A program made the translations under genes and the position numbers. The notes below the pieces were generated by a model, which searched no databases, was not told the origin of the DNA, and saw nothing but the letters and a program-made list of their open reading frames with translations. DNA of 64,000 nucleotides from CAVTAV01 sp963732795 (lineage in GTDB: Bacteria; Pseudomonadota; Alphaproteobacteria; CAVTAV01), in the NCBI GenBank assembly GCA_963732795.1, contig CAVTAV010000007.1, positions 186,001-250,000 on the forward strand, given 5' to 3'. Below, piece by piece: positions 53,008 through 62,499 of the stretch. Position 1 is the first letter of the stretch. Every line of letters begins with the position of its first letter.

Positions 53008-53927
53008 GACGGGTCCAATGCGAAAAGGGAATCGTGGCGGGGCGGGCCGTCGGATCTCACCAGGCCGCGCTCGGCCATGTCTATGAGATGCGCGAGGACG
53101 GATAGGCCGGCGGCAGGATATAGGAATTCGGGGATATCCGCATAGATCCGCGGCACCATGTCCCGTATGCGCGCGGGGCCGGGCTCGAGAGCCGCGAGAA
53201 TCTGGCGTTCCCGCTCGTGGCGATGGGCGATAAGGGCCTCGACGAAGGGCTTGGGATCGGGGATCGGCGCGCCATGGGTCGGGTAATAGACGTTCTCGGG
53301 CCGGTCGAGCAGCGCTTCGAGGCTTTGCATATAGGCCCGCATGTCGCCATCAGGGGGAGCGACGACCGTGGTCGACCATCCCATCACATGATCGCCGGTG
53401 AACAGCGCCCCGGCGTCGGACAGGGCATAGCACAGATGATTCGAGCAGTGGCCCGGTGTGTGAATGGCCTCCAAGGTCCAGCCATGTCCCAAAACGCGGT
53501 CACCGTGCTTGAGCCGGATATCCGGTTCGAAGTCGTGATCCGCGCCTTCCTCCAGCGCGACATCCGCCATTCCTTCGACCGCCCGCGTCCGGCCGGAACC
53601 GTGCGGTCCAAAGCCGTAGGTCGTCGCGCCGGTCAGGCGGACGAGCTCGGCGACGCCGCCCGAATGATCGCGATGGGTGTGGGTGATCAAGATATGGCTG
53701 ATCGTCTCGCCCCGAAGCGCGTCGACGAGCGCCGCGATATGATCCTTGATCGCCGGCCCCGGATCGATTATGCCCACCGTTCCGCGGCCGATGACGTAAG
53801 TCCCGCTGCCCGTGAAGGTGAACGGGCCGGGATTGGGCGCCACGATGCGGCGGATGAGCGGGCCGATCTCCTCCAGCACGCCGTAGGTCGGCGTGAAGGT
53901 CTTGTTGAAAGGAATCGGTATCGCCAT
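53004..53927 (-). CDS. MBL-fold metallo-hydrolase with C-terminal winged-helix (LACTB2-like)
   Basis: 307 residues. Metal site ITHTHRDHSGGVAEL (HxHxDH), HTPGHCSNHLCY, and 'FTGDHVMGWSTTVVAPPDGDM'. 'THGAPIPDPKPFVEALIAHRHERERQIL' and a C-terminal winged-helix-like helix pair follow, the architecture of LACTB2-type MBL enzymes. Substrate unknown. Its stop overlaps the aminotransferase ATG by 4 bases. Intact. Confidence 0.86.
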   Translation of the reverse strand: MAIPIPFNKTFTPTYGVLEEIGPLIRRIVAPNPGPFTFTGSGTYVIGRGTVGIIDPGPAIKDHIAALVDALRGETISHILITHTHRDHSGGVAELVRLTGATTYGFGPHGSGRTRAVEGMADVALEEGADHDFEPDIRLKHGDRVLGHGWTLEAIHTPGHCSNHLCYALSDAGALFTGDHVMGWSTTVVAPPDGDMRAYMQSLEALLDRPENVYYPTHGAPIPDPKPFVEALIAHRHERERQILAALEPGPARIRDMVPRIYADIPEFLYPAAGLSVLAHLIDMAERGLVRSDGPPRHDSLFALDPS

Positions 53928-54009
53928 TTGAGTGGGGATGCGACGTCGAGGATCGTGACGGCCGCAGTATCGGCCGGCGCCCCCATGTTAGCAATGTTTG
54001 GTCATAATT

Positions 54010-54039
54010 TCGGACGATTGTGGGGCTTAGATCGTCCGA
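54010..54039. promoter_or_regulatory. Nine-base inverted repeat upstream of PGPGW protein gene
   Basis: TCGGACGAT and ATCGTCCGA, perfect arms separated by 12 bases, ending 10 bases before the GTG at 54049. Could be a repressor site or leader hairpin. Confidence 0.4.
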
Positions 54040-54048
54040 TAAAGTGCA

Positions 54049-54381
54049 GTGTCGCTGGAAACGTCCGTGAACATTCCGAATAACGCCTTTTTCCGGAAGA
54101 AGATCTTCAAGCCGGTGCGTATCACGCTGGGCAGCCTCTTCGTGCTGTTCGGCGCGTTCGGCTTCCTGCCGATCGTCGGCTTCTGGATGATTCCGGCGGG
54201 CCTCGCGATCCTCTCGATCGACGTTCCCTGGGCCCAGCGCGTCTGGGACAGGGGCGAGCGCACCTATGGCCGCGTGCTCACCAAGCTCGCCGCGCGCTAT
54301 CCCAAAATCCCCTGGATGAAGCTCCCCGGCGCCCCGCGCCACGAGGAGAAGCAGGCGGAGACGGAGGCGTCTTCGGTCTGA
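54049..54381 (+). CDS. Putative transmembrane protein of PGPGW family
   Basis: About 110 residues from GTG (54049; a second GTG at 54067). 'ITLGSLFVLFGAFGFLPIVGFWMIPAGLAILSIDVPWAQRV' gives two membrane helices with the conserved 'P.VG...IP.G...L..D.P' pattern of PF09656. A charged C-terminal tail follows. Function unknown. Stands alone between divergent MBL and convergent aminopeptidase genes. Confidence 0.7.
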   Translation: MSLETSVNIPNNAFFRKKIFKPVRITLGSLFVLFGAFGFLPIVGFWMIPAGLAILSIDVPWAQRVWDRGERTYGRVLTKLAARYPKIPWMKLPGAPRHEEKQAETEASSV

Positions 54382-54426
54382 ATCCTGGCCCCGGCAACGG
54401 GCTTCGACAAGGGCTCTGGTTCTCTT

Positions 54427-54513
54427 CCGCTCATTCCGGCGAAAGCCGGAATCCCGCGCCACTACGCCTGCGGCCTGCCTTCGCCAGATCCCGGCATTCG
54501 CCGGGATGAGCGG
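54427..54513. repeat. Composite palindromic repeat (CATTCCGGCGAAAGCC family)
   Basis: Left unit CCGCTCATTCCGGCGAAAGC and its inverted near-copy GATCCCGGCATTCGCCGGG at 54487-54505, about 30 bases apart; each unit is itself a hairpin. It fills the space between the convergent PGPGW and aminopeptidase genes. Confidence 0.78.
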
Positions 54514-54543
54514 TTTAGTGGGGTTAGCCTATATGCGTTCGGC

Positions 54544-55941
54544 CTAACGCTTCCCCTTCTTCCCGAACCGCTTCTCGATCAGCGCATAGACCGCGCGGAG
54601 GGATTGGGGCTCGCCGCCGGCGGGCTTGCCGGGTTTGCCGGAGACGTTCCAGGCCATGTAGTCCATGTGGATCCAGGGGATTCCCGGGCCGACGAATTCC
54701 TCCAGGAATAGCGCGGCATGGATGGCGCCGCCGGTGCGGGACTTGCCGACGCTGCAGATATCGGCGATCGGGCTGTCGAGCTCGTTGCGGTAGGCCTTGA
54801 ACAGGGGCAGGCGCCAGACCGGATCGCCGGTCGCGGCCGCCGCCGCCATGAAATCGTCGGCGAGGCCGTCGTCATGGGTGAAGAAGGCCGGGAGATCGGT
54901 GCCGCAGGCGACGCGCTGGGCGCCGGTCAAGGTTGTGAAGTCCATCAGAAGATCGGGCTTTTCGGACGAGGCCTCCCAGAGGGCGTCGGCCACGACCAGC
55001 CGGCCCTCGGCGTCCGTGTCGCCGACCTCGACGGTGATGCCCTTGCGCGATGTCAGCACGTCCTGCGGCCGGTAGGCCTCGCCCGAAACGCTGTTCTCGA
55101 CCGCCGGGATCAGTACCCGCAGCCGCACGTCGAGCCGAGCCTCCATGATCATTTGCGCGATCGCCAACACGGTTGCGCCGCCGGCCATGTCCTTCTTCAT
55201 GGTCAGCATGGCGCTCGCCGGCTTGATATCGAGTCCGCCGGTGTCGAAGCACACACCCTTGCCGACGAGGGTCACCTTCGGCGCGTTGGCGCGCCCCCAG
55301 TGGATATCGATCAGCCGCGGCACGCGCGGACTGCCGCGCCCCACGGCATGGATCATCGGATAGTTCGATTTGAGCAGCGCCTCGCCGACGACCGCCTTGA
55401 ACTTGGCTTTGTGGGCCTCGGCGAGTGATTTCGCGGCAGCGGCGAGCTCCACCGGCCCCATGTCCGAAGCCGGCGTGTTGATCAGGTCGCGGGCAAGGAA
55501 GGTTGCCTTGACGGTGCGGTCCACCGCGCGTCTGTCGGCCGATTTGGGCCAGACGAGCTTGCCGCCGCCGTCCTTCGCGCCTTTCGAGAGGTAGCGCCTA
55601 TAGCTGTATTTCCCGAGGGCCCAGCCGAGCGCGATCCGGGTTGCCAGCACCGCATCGCCCTCGAAGGTAAAGCGGTATGTCCCTTTGGGTAGGGTCGCGG
55701 AAAGAGCGGCGTAGTCCCAGGGGCTCGCGTCTTCCGAGACGCCCGCCAGCACCAGCTCTGGCTTGCCGTCGGTGCCGGGGATCATCACGGAGGAGCCCGC
55801 CGCGCCCTCGAAGCCGGTCGCCGCGACCCAGTCCGCCTGACGTTTCGCCGCGCCGGAACGCCAGCGCGCCAGGGTCGAGCGGGTCACCGTCTGGATCGGC
55901 AGCGTTGCCTTTGTCGCGCGGGTGGCGAAAGCGTCGGCCAT
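54544..55941 (-). CDS. Leucyl aminopeptidase family (M17) protein
   Basis: 465 residues, intact. N-terminal macro-like region, then the catalytic domain with LVGKGVCFDTGGLDIKPAS (Lys and Asp), KKDMAGGATVL, 'ENSVSGEAYRPQDVL' and DTDAEGRLVVADAL: all Zn/Mn ligands and Lys/Arg of M17. NTPASDMGP is the usual preceding motif. Cytoplasmic hexameric peptidase acting on dipeptides. Ends QSLRAVYALIEKRFG. Ferredoxin lies 7 bases upstream on the same strand, so they may be one transcript. Confidence 0.88.
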   Translation of the reverse strand: MADAFATRATKATLPIQTVTRSTLARWRSGAAKRQADWVAATGFEGAAGSSVMIPGTDGKPELVLAGVSEDASPWDYAALSATLPKGTYRFTFEGDAVLATRIALGWALGKYSYRRYLSKGAKDGGGKLVWPKSADRRAVDRTVKATFLARDLINTPASDMGPVELAAAAKSLAEAHKAKFKAVVGEALLKSNYPMIHAVGRGSPRVPRLIDIHWGRANAPKVTLVGKGVCFDTGGLDIKPASAMLTMKKDMAGGATVLAIAQMIMEARLDVRLRVLIPAVENSVSGEAYRPQDVLTSRKGITVEVGDTDAEGRLVVADALWEASSEKPDLLMDFTTLTGAQRVACGTDLPAFFTHDDGLADDFMAAAAATGDPVWRLPLFKAYRNELDSPIADICSVGKSRTGGAIHAALFLEEFVGPGIPWIHMDYMAWNVSGKPGKPAGGEPQSLRAVYALIEKRFGKKGKR

Positions 55942-55948
55942 GAGGGCC

Positions 55949-56263
55949 TCAATAGTCCGGCGCGAGGGTGGCCTTGAAGCCGTCGAGCTCGTCCGTATAA
56001 GGAATCTGGCAGCCGAGCCGCGAGGTCGGCTGCGCCCGGCCGGATTCCTCCAGGAGCACGGATTCGTCCTCGCTTGGCGGGTTCAGCTTGGCGTACCAGT
56101 CCGGATCGACGTAGATTTGGCAGGTCGTGCAGATGCAGTTGCCGCCGCAGATCGCTTCGACGGGCAGGCCCGCGTCGCGGGTGATTTCCATCACCGTCAA
56201 TCCCGGTTCGGCATCGAGCGCATGTTCGACGCCCTCGCGGTCCGTGACAAAAATCGTTCCCAT
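55949..56263 (-). CDS. 2Fe-2S ferredoxin (adrenodoxin type)
   Basis: 104 residues. The Cys ligands sit in ICGGNCICTTCQ with the fourth in RLGCQIP, the pattern C-x5-C-x2-C-xn-C of vertebrate-type/Fdx2 ferredoxins. 'VEHALDAEPGLTVMEITRDAGLPVEAIC' fits the beta-grasp start. Could serve the Rieske oxygenase or P450-type partners, but none is adjacent. Intact. Confidence 0.88.
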   Translation of the reverse strand: MGTIFVTDREGVEHALDAEPGLTVMEITRDAGLPVEAICGGNCICTTCQIYVDPDWYAKLNPPSEDESVLLEESGRAQPTSRLGCQIPYTDELDGFKATLAPDY

Positions 56264-56368
56264 TGGCCCCTTTCCCGACTGAACTGTTACCGTAAGACGT
56301 CTCTAGTTTTGTTCGGGCGACATTAATATCAAGTGGCTTACAAGTGATCCAGAGCGGGATCTCTATCC

Positions 56369-57855
56369 ATGAACCCCTATGACCTCCTGATCATCGGCGG
56401 CGGCATCAACGGCGCGGCCATTGCACGCGACGCGGCGGGCCGCGGACATTCGGTCCTGCTTGTCGAAAAGGGCGACCTCGCGGGCGCGACGTCCTCGGCC
56501 AGCACCAAGCTGATCCATGGCGGGCTTCGTTATCTTGAATATTACGAGTTCCGGCTGGTGCGCGAGGCGCTGATCGAGCGCGAGATCATGTGGCGCACGG
56601 CGCCCCATATCATCTGGCCGCTCGAATTCGTGCTGCCTTATGCGAGACACTTGCGGCCGCGCTGGATGATCCGGCTCGGCCTGTTCCTTTACGATCACCT
56701 GGGCGGCCGCCACAAGCTGCCGCCGTCTCGCGGACTCAGGCTTCCCGGAACGATCGAAGGCCTGCCGCTCAAGGACGGCTACGCCCAGGGTTTCGCCTAT
56801 TCCGATTGCTGGGTGGACGACGCGCGGCTCGTGGTGCTGAACGCGGTCGACGCGGCGGCGCGCGGCGCGGAGATCCTGACCCGCATCGAATGCACCGGCC
56901 TTCGCCGAGAGGACGGGCTGTGGCGGGCGGTCCTGCGCAAGAACGGCGAGGAGCGGGACGTCCATGCAAAGGTGCTGGTCAATGCCGCCGGGCCCTGGGC
57001 CGGCAAGGTGCGGGCGATGGCGGAGGGCGGCGCCTATGCCAACGTGCTGCGGCTCGTCAAAGGCAGCCACTTCATCGTTCCGAAGCTCTATGAGGGCGAC
57101 CAGGCCTATATCTTCCAGAATCCCGACAACCGCGTGATTTTCGCGATTCCCTATGAAGGCAAGTTCACCTTGATAGGCACGACCGAGATCGATTTCCACG
57201 GCGACGCCCGCGAGGCCAAGATTTCCGACGCCGAGATCAGCTATCTCGTCGAGTCCGCCAATGCTTATTTCCGCAAGCCGGTCCGGCAAGCGACGACATC
57301 GTCTGGAGCTATGCCGGCGTGCGCCCGCTCTATGACGACGAGCATGCCAATGCCTCCGCCGTCACCCGCGATTATGTGCTTCAGCTCGTGGGCGAGGGCT
57401 CGGACGCGCCGCTGATGTCGGTCCTCGGCGGCAAGATCACGACCAGCCGGCGGCTGGCCGAGCATGTCATGGAAAAGCTCTCAGGCCGTATGGGCTGGCC
57501 GGATGCGCCCTGGACCAAAAAAGCGCGACTTCCCGGCGGAGAATTTCCGGACGGCGATTTCTCGGCCTTCGTGCGGGATGTCGAAACCTCCCATCCCTGG
57601 CTGCCGCCGGCGCTGGCGCTCCGATGGGCGCGGTGCTACGGCACGCGGATCGACACGCTGATCGGCAAGGCGACGGACCTGTCCGGCCTCGGCCCCGAGA
57701 TCGTGCCGGGGCTCTATCGCGCAGAGGTCGATTACCTGCGGCGGCACGAATGGGCCGAGACGGCCGAGGACATCCTGTGGCGGCGCACCAAGCTCGGGCT
57801 CCATGCCGGCCCGGACGCCGCCGAAAATCTCGCGTCCTATCTAACGCAAAATTGA
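56369..57855 (+). CDS. glpD: Aerobic glycerol-3-phosphate dehydrogenase (frameshifted)
   Basis: About 495 residues. FAD-binding start LLIIGGGINGAAIARDAAGRG, then TSSASTKLIHGGLRYLEYYEF and 'VLVNAAGPWAGKVRAMAEGG', 'YEGKFTLIGTTEIDF'. A shift near 57288 continues as WSYAGVRPLYDDEHANASAVTRDYVL and a C-terminal helical domain. Membrane-bound oxidation of sn-glycerol 3-phosphate to DHAP with quinone. Followed by the YccF gene after 116 bases. Confidence 0.88.
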
Positions 57856-57971
57856 GCTTGCGGCGGATGCGCCGCATTCACATCTAGATATCTCTAGCCG
57901 ATAGGCATTCTTCAGGTGTCGATCGGCAAATTCCATATCGGCGGGCGGACCGATTTGCATAGGGGGCTACG

Positions 57972-58436
57972 ATGAGCTTGGCTCTGAATTTCCTGTGGCT
58001 TATCTGCGGCGGTCTGATTGCGGGACTCGGATGGTTCTTTGCCGGGCTCGTCATGGCGATCAGCGTTATCGGTCTTCCCTGGGCGCGCTCCTGCTTCATG
58101 CTGGGGCGGTTCAGCCTGGCGCCCTTTGGATACGACGTGATCTCCAGGCGGACCTTGAGAGGCTATGACGATCTCGGAACCGGCGCGATCGGCTTTTTCG
58201 GCAACGTGATCTGGTTCGTCCTGTTCGGCTGGATTCTCGCCCTGTGGCACCTGTTCTGGGCGATCGCGCTCGCCTTTACGATCATCGGCATCCCGTTCGC
58301 GTTCCAGCATCTGAAGCTGGCCGGCGCGTCCTTGTTCCCGGTGGGCAAGACGGTGCAGTCGAACGAGCTGGTTTCGTATGCCCGGCGTGAGGACGCCTAT
58401 GAACGGTATCAAGCGATGCGGGGGCGGCGGGTCTAG
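57972..58436 (+). CDS. YccF domain membrane protein
   Basis: 154 residues with two copies of the short YccF pattern: 'NFLWLICGGLIAGLGWFFAGLVMAISVIGLPWARSCF' and 'NVIWFVLFGWILALWHLFWAIALAFTIIGIPFAFQHLKL'. Four membrane helices. Function unknown; the family is conserved in many bacteria. Convergent with the MgtC/DUF4010 gene, 6 bases apart. Intact. Confidence 0.86.
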   Translation: MSLALNFLWLICGGLIAGLGWFFAGLVMAISVIGLPWARSCFMLGRFSLAPFGYDVISRRTLRGYDDLGTGAIGFFGNVIWFVLFGWILALWHLFWAIALAFTIIGIPFAFQHLKLAGASLFPVGKTVQSNELVSYARREDAYERYQAMRGRRV

Positions 58437-58442
58437 CCGGAC

Positions 58443-59729
58443 TCAACCCATATAAATCAGCACTGCAGCGAGGCCCGCGCCGGCCACGACAACGCTTGCC
58501 GCCATCGCCGGGACGGTGTAGCGGGCGAGCGCCCGTCCGCCGCCTATCACCGAGATGACGGCCTTGGTCACCATATTGGCGAAGGTCGCGATGGAGATGC
58601 CGAGGACGGCGGTCGAGGCCGTCACGGACTTGCCGGCCATCTGCGCCAGGGACAGCGTGATCGGGTCGACGTCGGAGAGCCCGGAAAGGCCGGCCAGCGC
58701 GTAGATGCCGCTGCTGCCGAACCAGTGATTGACCGCCTGGGCCGCGAGCGCAATTACGGCGAGGAAGACGCCGAACCGCAGGGCGATCGAGAATTCGAGG
58801 GGGTTGGTGACCTCGAGCGTCGTTTCCTGGCCGGTGGTCTTGACGTTGCGCAGGAAGGCCGCGGAGATAGCGAGACAGGTGATCGCGCCGAGGATCATCG
58901 GCGCGAGGACTTTCACGCCCAGGCTCGGCATCACGACGCTGGTGACGATCGGAATGCGCAGATACATGATCGCGCTCGCGATCACGACCGTGCCGCCGAA
59001 CAGACGCGCCTCGCCCGGGTTGTCGCGCGCCATCTTTGAATGGGATACGGTCACCGCCGTCGAGGACACCATTCCGCCCGCCACCGCCGCGGCGATCAGC
59101 CCCTTGCGCTCGCTCATCAGCCGCATCGCGACATAGCCGACGAAGGACAGGCCGGAGATCAGCACCACCATCAGCCAGAGCTTGTAGGGATTGAGCGCCT
59201 GGAACGGGCCGTAGCCCTTGTTCGGCAGGACGGGGAGCAGCACCAGGGTCATGACCAGGAGCTTGAGCCCCGCGATCAGCTCCTTCTCCTCGATGCGGTC
59301 CAGCCAGTGGTGGAGCGTCGTCTTGGTGCCGAGCAGCAAGGTCATCATGACCGTGCCGGCGACCGCGAGCTCCATCGCATCGGTGACGGCCAGCGCCCCG
59401 AAAGCGAAGGTTGCGAGCGCCGCGATCACCGTGGTCGCGCCGAGATCGCCGGTCGCGCGCCGGGCCTGCACGTCCGCCGCCACGATCACGCCCACGAAGC
59501 CGAGAAAGGCGAAGCCGAGGATGATCGGCCCGACATAGACCGAAAGTTCCGACCACGCGCCGCCCAATAGCCCGATGATGCCGAAGGTGCGGAAGCCCGC
59601 GACCCGGCTGCCGGCCTTTTCGAGCCGCGTGTGCCAGCCGCGCTCCAGGCCGACGAGAAGCCCGAGCGCCAGGGCCAGGGCGAGTCGGAGGATGGGCTCC
59701 AGGCTCGCGAAATCGAGGGCGTTCTGCAC
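58443..59729 (-). CDS. MgtC/SapB-type, DUF4010 membrane protein
   Basis: 428 residues from a GTG (GGAG 8 bases upstream). N-terminal MgtC/SapB part: 'LALALGLLVGLERGWHTR', GFRTFGIIGLLGGAW; C-terminal DUF4010 with 'SSTAVTVSHSKMARDN', 'FRRTVV'-like strands and 'VNHWFGSSGIYALAGLSGLSDVDP'. Ten or more helices. MgtC relatives act in Mg2+ or phosphate homeostasis; this long form is uncharacterised. Last gene of the run led by gabD. Intact. Confidence 0.83.
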   Translation of the reverse strand: MQNALDFASLEPILRLALALALGLLVGLERGWHTRLEKAGSRVAGFRTFGIIGLLGGAWSELSVYVGPIILGFAFLGFVGVIVAADVQARRATGDLGATTVIAALATFAFGALAVTDAMELAVAGTVMMTLLLGTKTTLHHWLDRIEEKELIAGLKLLVMTLVLLPVLPNKGYGPFQALNPYKLWLMVVLISGLSFVGYVAMRLMSERKGLIAAAVAGGMVSSTAVTVSHSKMARDNPGEARLFGGTVVIASAIMYLRIPIVTSVVMPSLGVKVLAPMILGAITCLAISAAFLRNVKTTGQETTLEVTNPLEFSIALRFGVFLAVIALAAQAVNHWFGSSGIYALAGLSGLSDVDPITLSLAQMAGKSVTASTAVLGISIATFANMVTKAVISVIGGGRALARYTVPAMAASVVVAGAGLAAVLIYMG

Positions 59730-59749
59730 CGGCGTCGCTCCGAAGATGG

Positions 59750-60643
59750 CTAGGCGGGCGGACGGAAGCGGGCGAGCAGGCTGGAGGTGTCCCAGCGCTG
59801 GCCGCCCATTGCCTGGACATCGGCGTAGAATTGATCCACGAGCGCGGTCAGGGGCAGGGACACGCCGACACGCCGCGCTTCTTCGAGGCAGATGCCGAGA
59901 TCCTTGCGCATCCAGTCCACTGCGAAGCCGTAATCGTATTTGCCGTCGATCATCGTGCCGGCCCGATTGTCCATTTGCCAGCTCTGCGCCGCGCCCTTGG
60001 AGATGACGTCGATCACCTTGTGCGGATCGAGCCCCGCCTCGATGGCGAAATTGAGGCCCTCCGCGAGGCCCTGGACGATCCCGGCGATGCACATCTGATT
60101 GACCATCTTGGTCATCTGGCCCGCTCCATGCCCGCCGATCAGCTTGACCGATTTGGCATAGGCCGCGATCACCGGCTCGGCACGGTCGAAGGAAGGCTGC
60201 TCGCCGCCGCACATCACGGTCAGAGTCCCGTTCTCGGCGCCGCTCTGGCCGCCCGAGATCGGCGCGTCGATGAAGTGCCCGCCGGCATCCTTCGTCGCGA
60301 CGGCGAGCTCGACCGCGACATTCGCGGAGGCCGTCGTGTGATCGACCCAGACGGCGTCCGGCCCGAGCCCTGCGATCAGCCCGTCGTCGCCAAAGGCGAT
60401 CTCGCGGAGATCGTTGTCCGCGCCCACGCAGGTGAACACGAAGTCCGAGCCCTCCGCCGCCTCGCGCGGTGTTGCGGCCACCCGGTGCGTCGTGCCCGGC
60501 CCCTCGTCATTGTCGGAGAGCCATTTCTCCGCGCGTGTCCGCGTCCGATTATAGACCGCGACATGATGCCCATGGCTCGCCAGAAACCCCGCCATGGGAT
60601 ACCCCATCACGCCCAATCCGATGAATGCGACTTTGTAGGTCAT
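59750..60643 (-). CDS. 3-hydroxyisobutyrate dehydrogenase-like reductase
   Basis: 297 residues. NAD(P)-binding start VAFIGLGVMGYPMAGFLASHG, substrate signature ISGGQSGAENGTLTVMCGG, catalytic Lys in GQMTKMVNQ. Beta-hydroxyacid dehydrogenase family (MmsB, tartronate semialdehyde reductase, GLYR1). With the nearby succinate-semialdehyde dehydrogenase it could belong to a small-acid catabolic operon; the substrate is not fixed by sequence. Intact. Confidence 0.88.
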   Translation of the reverse strand: MTYKVAFIGLGVMGYPMAGFLASHGHHVAVYNRTRTRAEKWLSDNDEGPGTTHRVAATPREAAEGSDFVFTCVGADNDLREIAFGDDGLIAGLGPDAVWVDHTTASANVAVELAVATKDAGGHFIDAPISGGQSGAENGTLTVMCGGEQPSFDRAEPVIAAYAKSVKLIGGHGAGQMTKMVNQMCIAGIVQGLAEGLNFAIEAGLDPHKVIDVISKGAAQSWQMDNRAGTMIDGKYDYGFAVDWMRKDLGICLEEARRVGVSLPLTALVDQFYADVQAMGGQRWDTSSLLARFRPPA

Positions 60644-60668
60644 TCGCTCCGTTTCGCTCCGCTCATCT

Positions 60669-60760
60669 CAGATGTCAGATTTCCGGATGTCCGGATGCCA
60701 GATGTCCGATTTACCGACATCTCGATCTCTGGCATCTGTCAGCCTCGGCGTTACTGTCGA
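60669..60760. repeat. Degenerate GATGTC-rich repeat/hairpin block
   Basis: The gap holds about six near-copies of (A/G)GATGTC-like words (CAGATGTC, GGATGTCC, CCAGATGTCCG, GACATC, GGCATCTG), giving inverted pairs GATGCCAGATGTC and GACATC...CTGGCATC. It is a 3' region after the SnoaL gene's neighbour, with no gene. Confidence 0.5.
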
Positions 60761-60767
60761 CCGGTCG

Positions 60768-61484
60768 TCAGTAAGGCGCCGGAAGATCCGGAAAGTCCTT
60801 GAAGATATTCGTCGTCTTCTTCCGCTCCACATAGGGCTTGTAGATCGTCGAGGGCGCGTCGGGCTCGACGCCGAGGATGCCGCGCACGGTGCCGTTGTCG
60901 GTGGCCTTGGCCCAGCTCGTCTCGAAGCTCGTGCGCACCAGGGCCGCGAGATTGGTGTGCTGCATGCGCCATTCGCCGTCTTCCTTGACGTAATCGACGT
61001 AATAGGGGCCGAAGACCCATCCGGCCGACGAGTTGCTGCCCGTAATGCCGGGCGACAGCCAGTGCGAATGGGCGCTCTTGCCGTCCTTCGAGATCTCGAT
61101 ATAGGGGTTCACCGTCATATGCATGATGAACCAGCCGGGGATCTCCTTCGTCTTGTTGAAAGCGTGATAGAGCGCCCGGATGTGATCCAGTCCCTTGTAG
61201 ACGCCGCTGTCGGAGAACTCGACCGAGACGTCCGCGGTGTGCTGGGCGAAGCACTCGTCGACGATCTCGTCGTAATGCTGGGTGAAGAGATACTGGACGT
61301 ATTTCGCCTGCAGTTTCTCGATCGCCTGAATGTCTTCGAGATGCTGCACGCGGGCGGTCAGCGCCGCGATCGCCTGGGCCTGCTCGTCATTGCCCTGGCT
61401 CGACTGCTGCATGGTGCAGCCGGCAAGGAACGGAAGCGCGACCGCGAAGGCCGCCGCGGAAGACATGAAATGGCCGATATGCAT
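60768..61484 (-). CDS. SnoaL-like (NTF2-fold) lipoprotein
   Basis: 238 residues. Signal with lipobox LAGC (LPFLAGCTMQQ). A coiled segment 'AQAIAALTARVQHLEDIQAIEKL' leads into a SnoaL_4/NTF2-like domain: 'YVQYLFTQHYDEIVDECF', 'YKGLDHIRALYHAFN', 'WRMQHTNLAALVRTSF'. Exported NTF2-like proteins of this kind occur in catabolic clusters of soil bacteria. No catalytic residue can be assigned. Intact. On the same strand as, and between, M19 and reductase genes. Confidence 0.76.
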   Translation of the reverse strand: MHIGHFMSSAAAFAVALPFLAGCTMQQSSQGNDEQAQAIAALTARVQHLEDIQAIEKLQAKYVQYLFTQHYDEIVDECFAQHTADVSVEFSDSGVYKGLDHIRALYHAFNKTKEIPGWFIMHMTVNPYIEISKDGKSAHSHWLSPGITGSNSSAGWVFGPYYVDYVKEDGEWRMQHTNLAALVRTSFETSWAKATDNGTVRGILGVEPDAPSTIYKPYVERKKTTNIFKDFPDLPAPY

Positions 61485-61519
61485 GATGATCCCCCTCTGC
61501 TTGACCGGCGGGAGCGCGG

Positions 61520-62499
61520 TTATTTCCAGACGGTCCGCGCAACCCGCAAAAAGTTCTCGCCGAGGATGCCACGGATGGCCGGCTCTGAATAGCCGAGCCG
61601 GACCAGCCCCTCGGTCACCTCCGGCAGCCGCTCCGGCGGCACGATCTTGAGCCCCGGCTTATAGCCGTATTCCGGCGGCCAGAGATGGCCCTTCTCGGCC
61701 ATCAGCGCGTTGAAGCCGTCGAGATCGGCCATGAAATCGAGGCCGATGCCGACATGCTCGGGGCCGACGAGATCGACGACGTAATCGATATGCCGGATTA
61801 GGGTCTCGACCCGGTCGTCATTGTCGCCGAGGAAGATCCCGATGCCGTTGATCCCGATGACGCCGCCGGTTTCGGCGCAGGCGGTAATGAGATCGTCCGG
61901 GATGTTGCGTGGATGGTCCCGAAGCGCCCTCGGGTTCGAGTGCGAGAAGATGACCGGGACCTCGTGCGCGCCAAGCACGTCCCGCGCGGTGCGGTAGCCG
62001 GTGTGGCTGAGGCATTTCACCATGCCGACCCGGTCCATCTCGTCGCAAAGCTGTTCGCCGAGCCTGGTCAGCCCGGTGTCCTGATCCTGGCAGCCGCCGC
62101 CCGCCTTGTTGTTGGTGTTGTAGGCGATCAGCATCCAGCGCACGCCGAGATCGTAGAAGCGCTGGACTTGGGAGAGATCGTCCTGAACCGTAATCGCGCC
62201 TTCGATATCGAAGGCGATGGCGAGCTTGCCCGCGTGCTTCGCCGCCACGATGTCGTCAGCGGTCCGGACCAGGACGTAATCCTCGGGCCGCGCGGCGAGC
62301 CAGTCGCGGAAGAACGTCACGACGCGCAAGGCCTGCTCACGCTGGCACGTCGGAATCGGCGATGTTCAGGCTGAGGAAGCCGACCCCCGCTTGTCGGTAG
62401 CGGTCGAGAACGCGGCAGAAACGCTGCGTCCGCCTCCAGCGGGAGGCAGCCGTGATTGTCCCAGACGATGGCGTCGGCGTGGAGCGCGGCCGGTGTCAA
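61520..62499 (-). CDS. Membrane dipeptidase (M19) (two frameshifts)
   Basis: About 326 residues. N-terminal metal motif WDNHGCLPLEADAAFL; the long frame holds 'GKLAIAFDIEGAITVQ' with the bridging Glu, 'IFSHSNPRALRDHPRNI', 'HIDYVVDLVGPEHVGIGLDF'. Renal-dipeptidase fold, Zn-dependent hydrolysis of dipeptides or D-amino-acid amides. TTG start overlaps the gabD stop by 4 bases. Shifts near 62410 and 62345 separate the N-terminus from the rest. Metal ligands appear complete. Confidence 0.82.

Noticed and set aside
60669..60760. GATGTC-rich block as a CRISPR or tandem-repeat array
   Set aside because: Units are short, irregular and unspaced; no cas gene is present.
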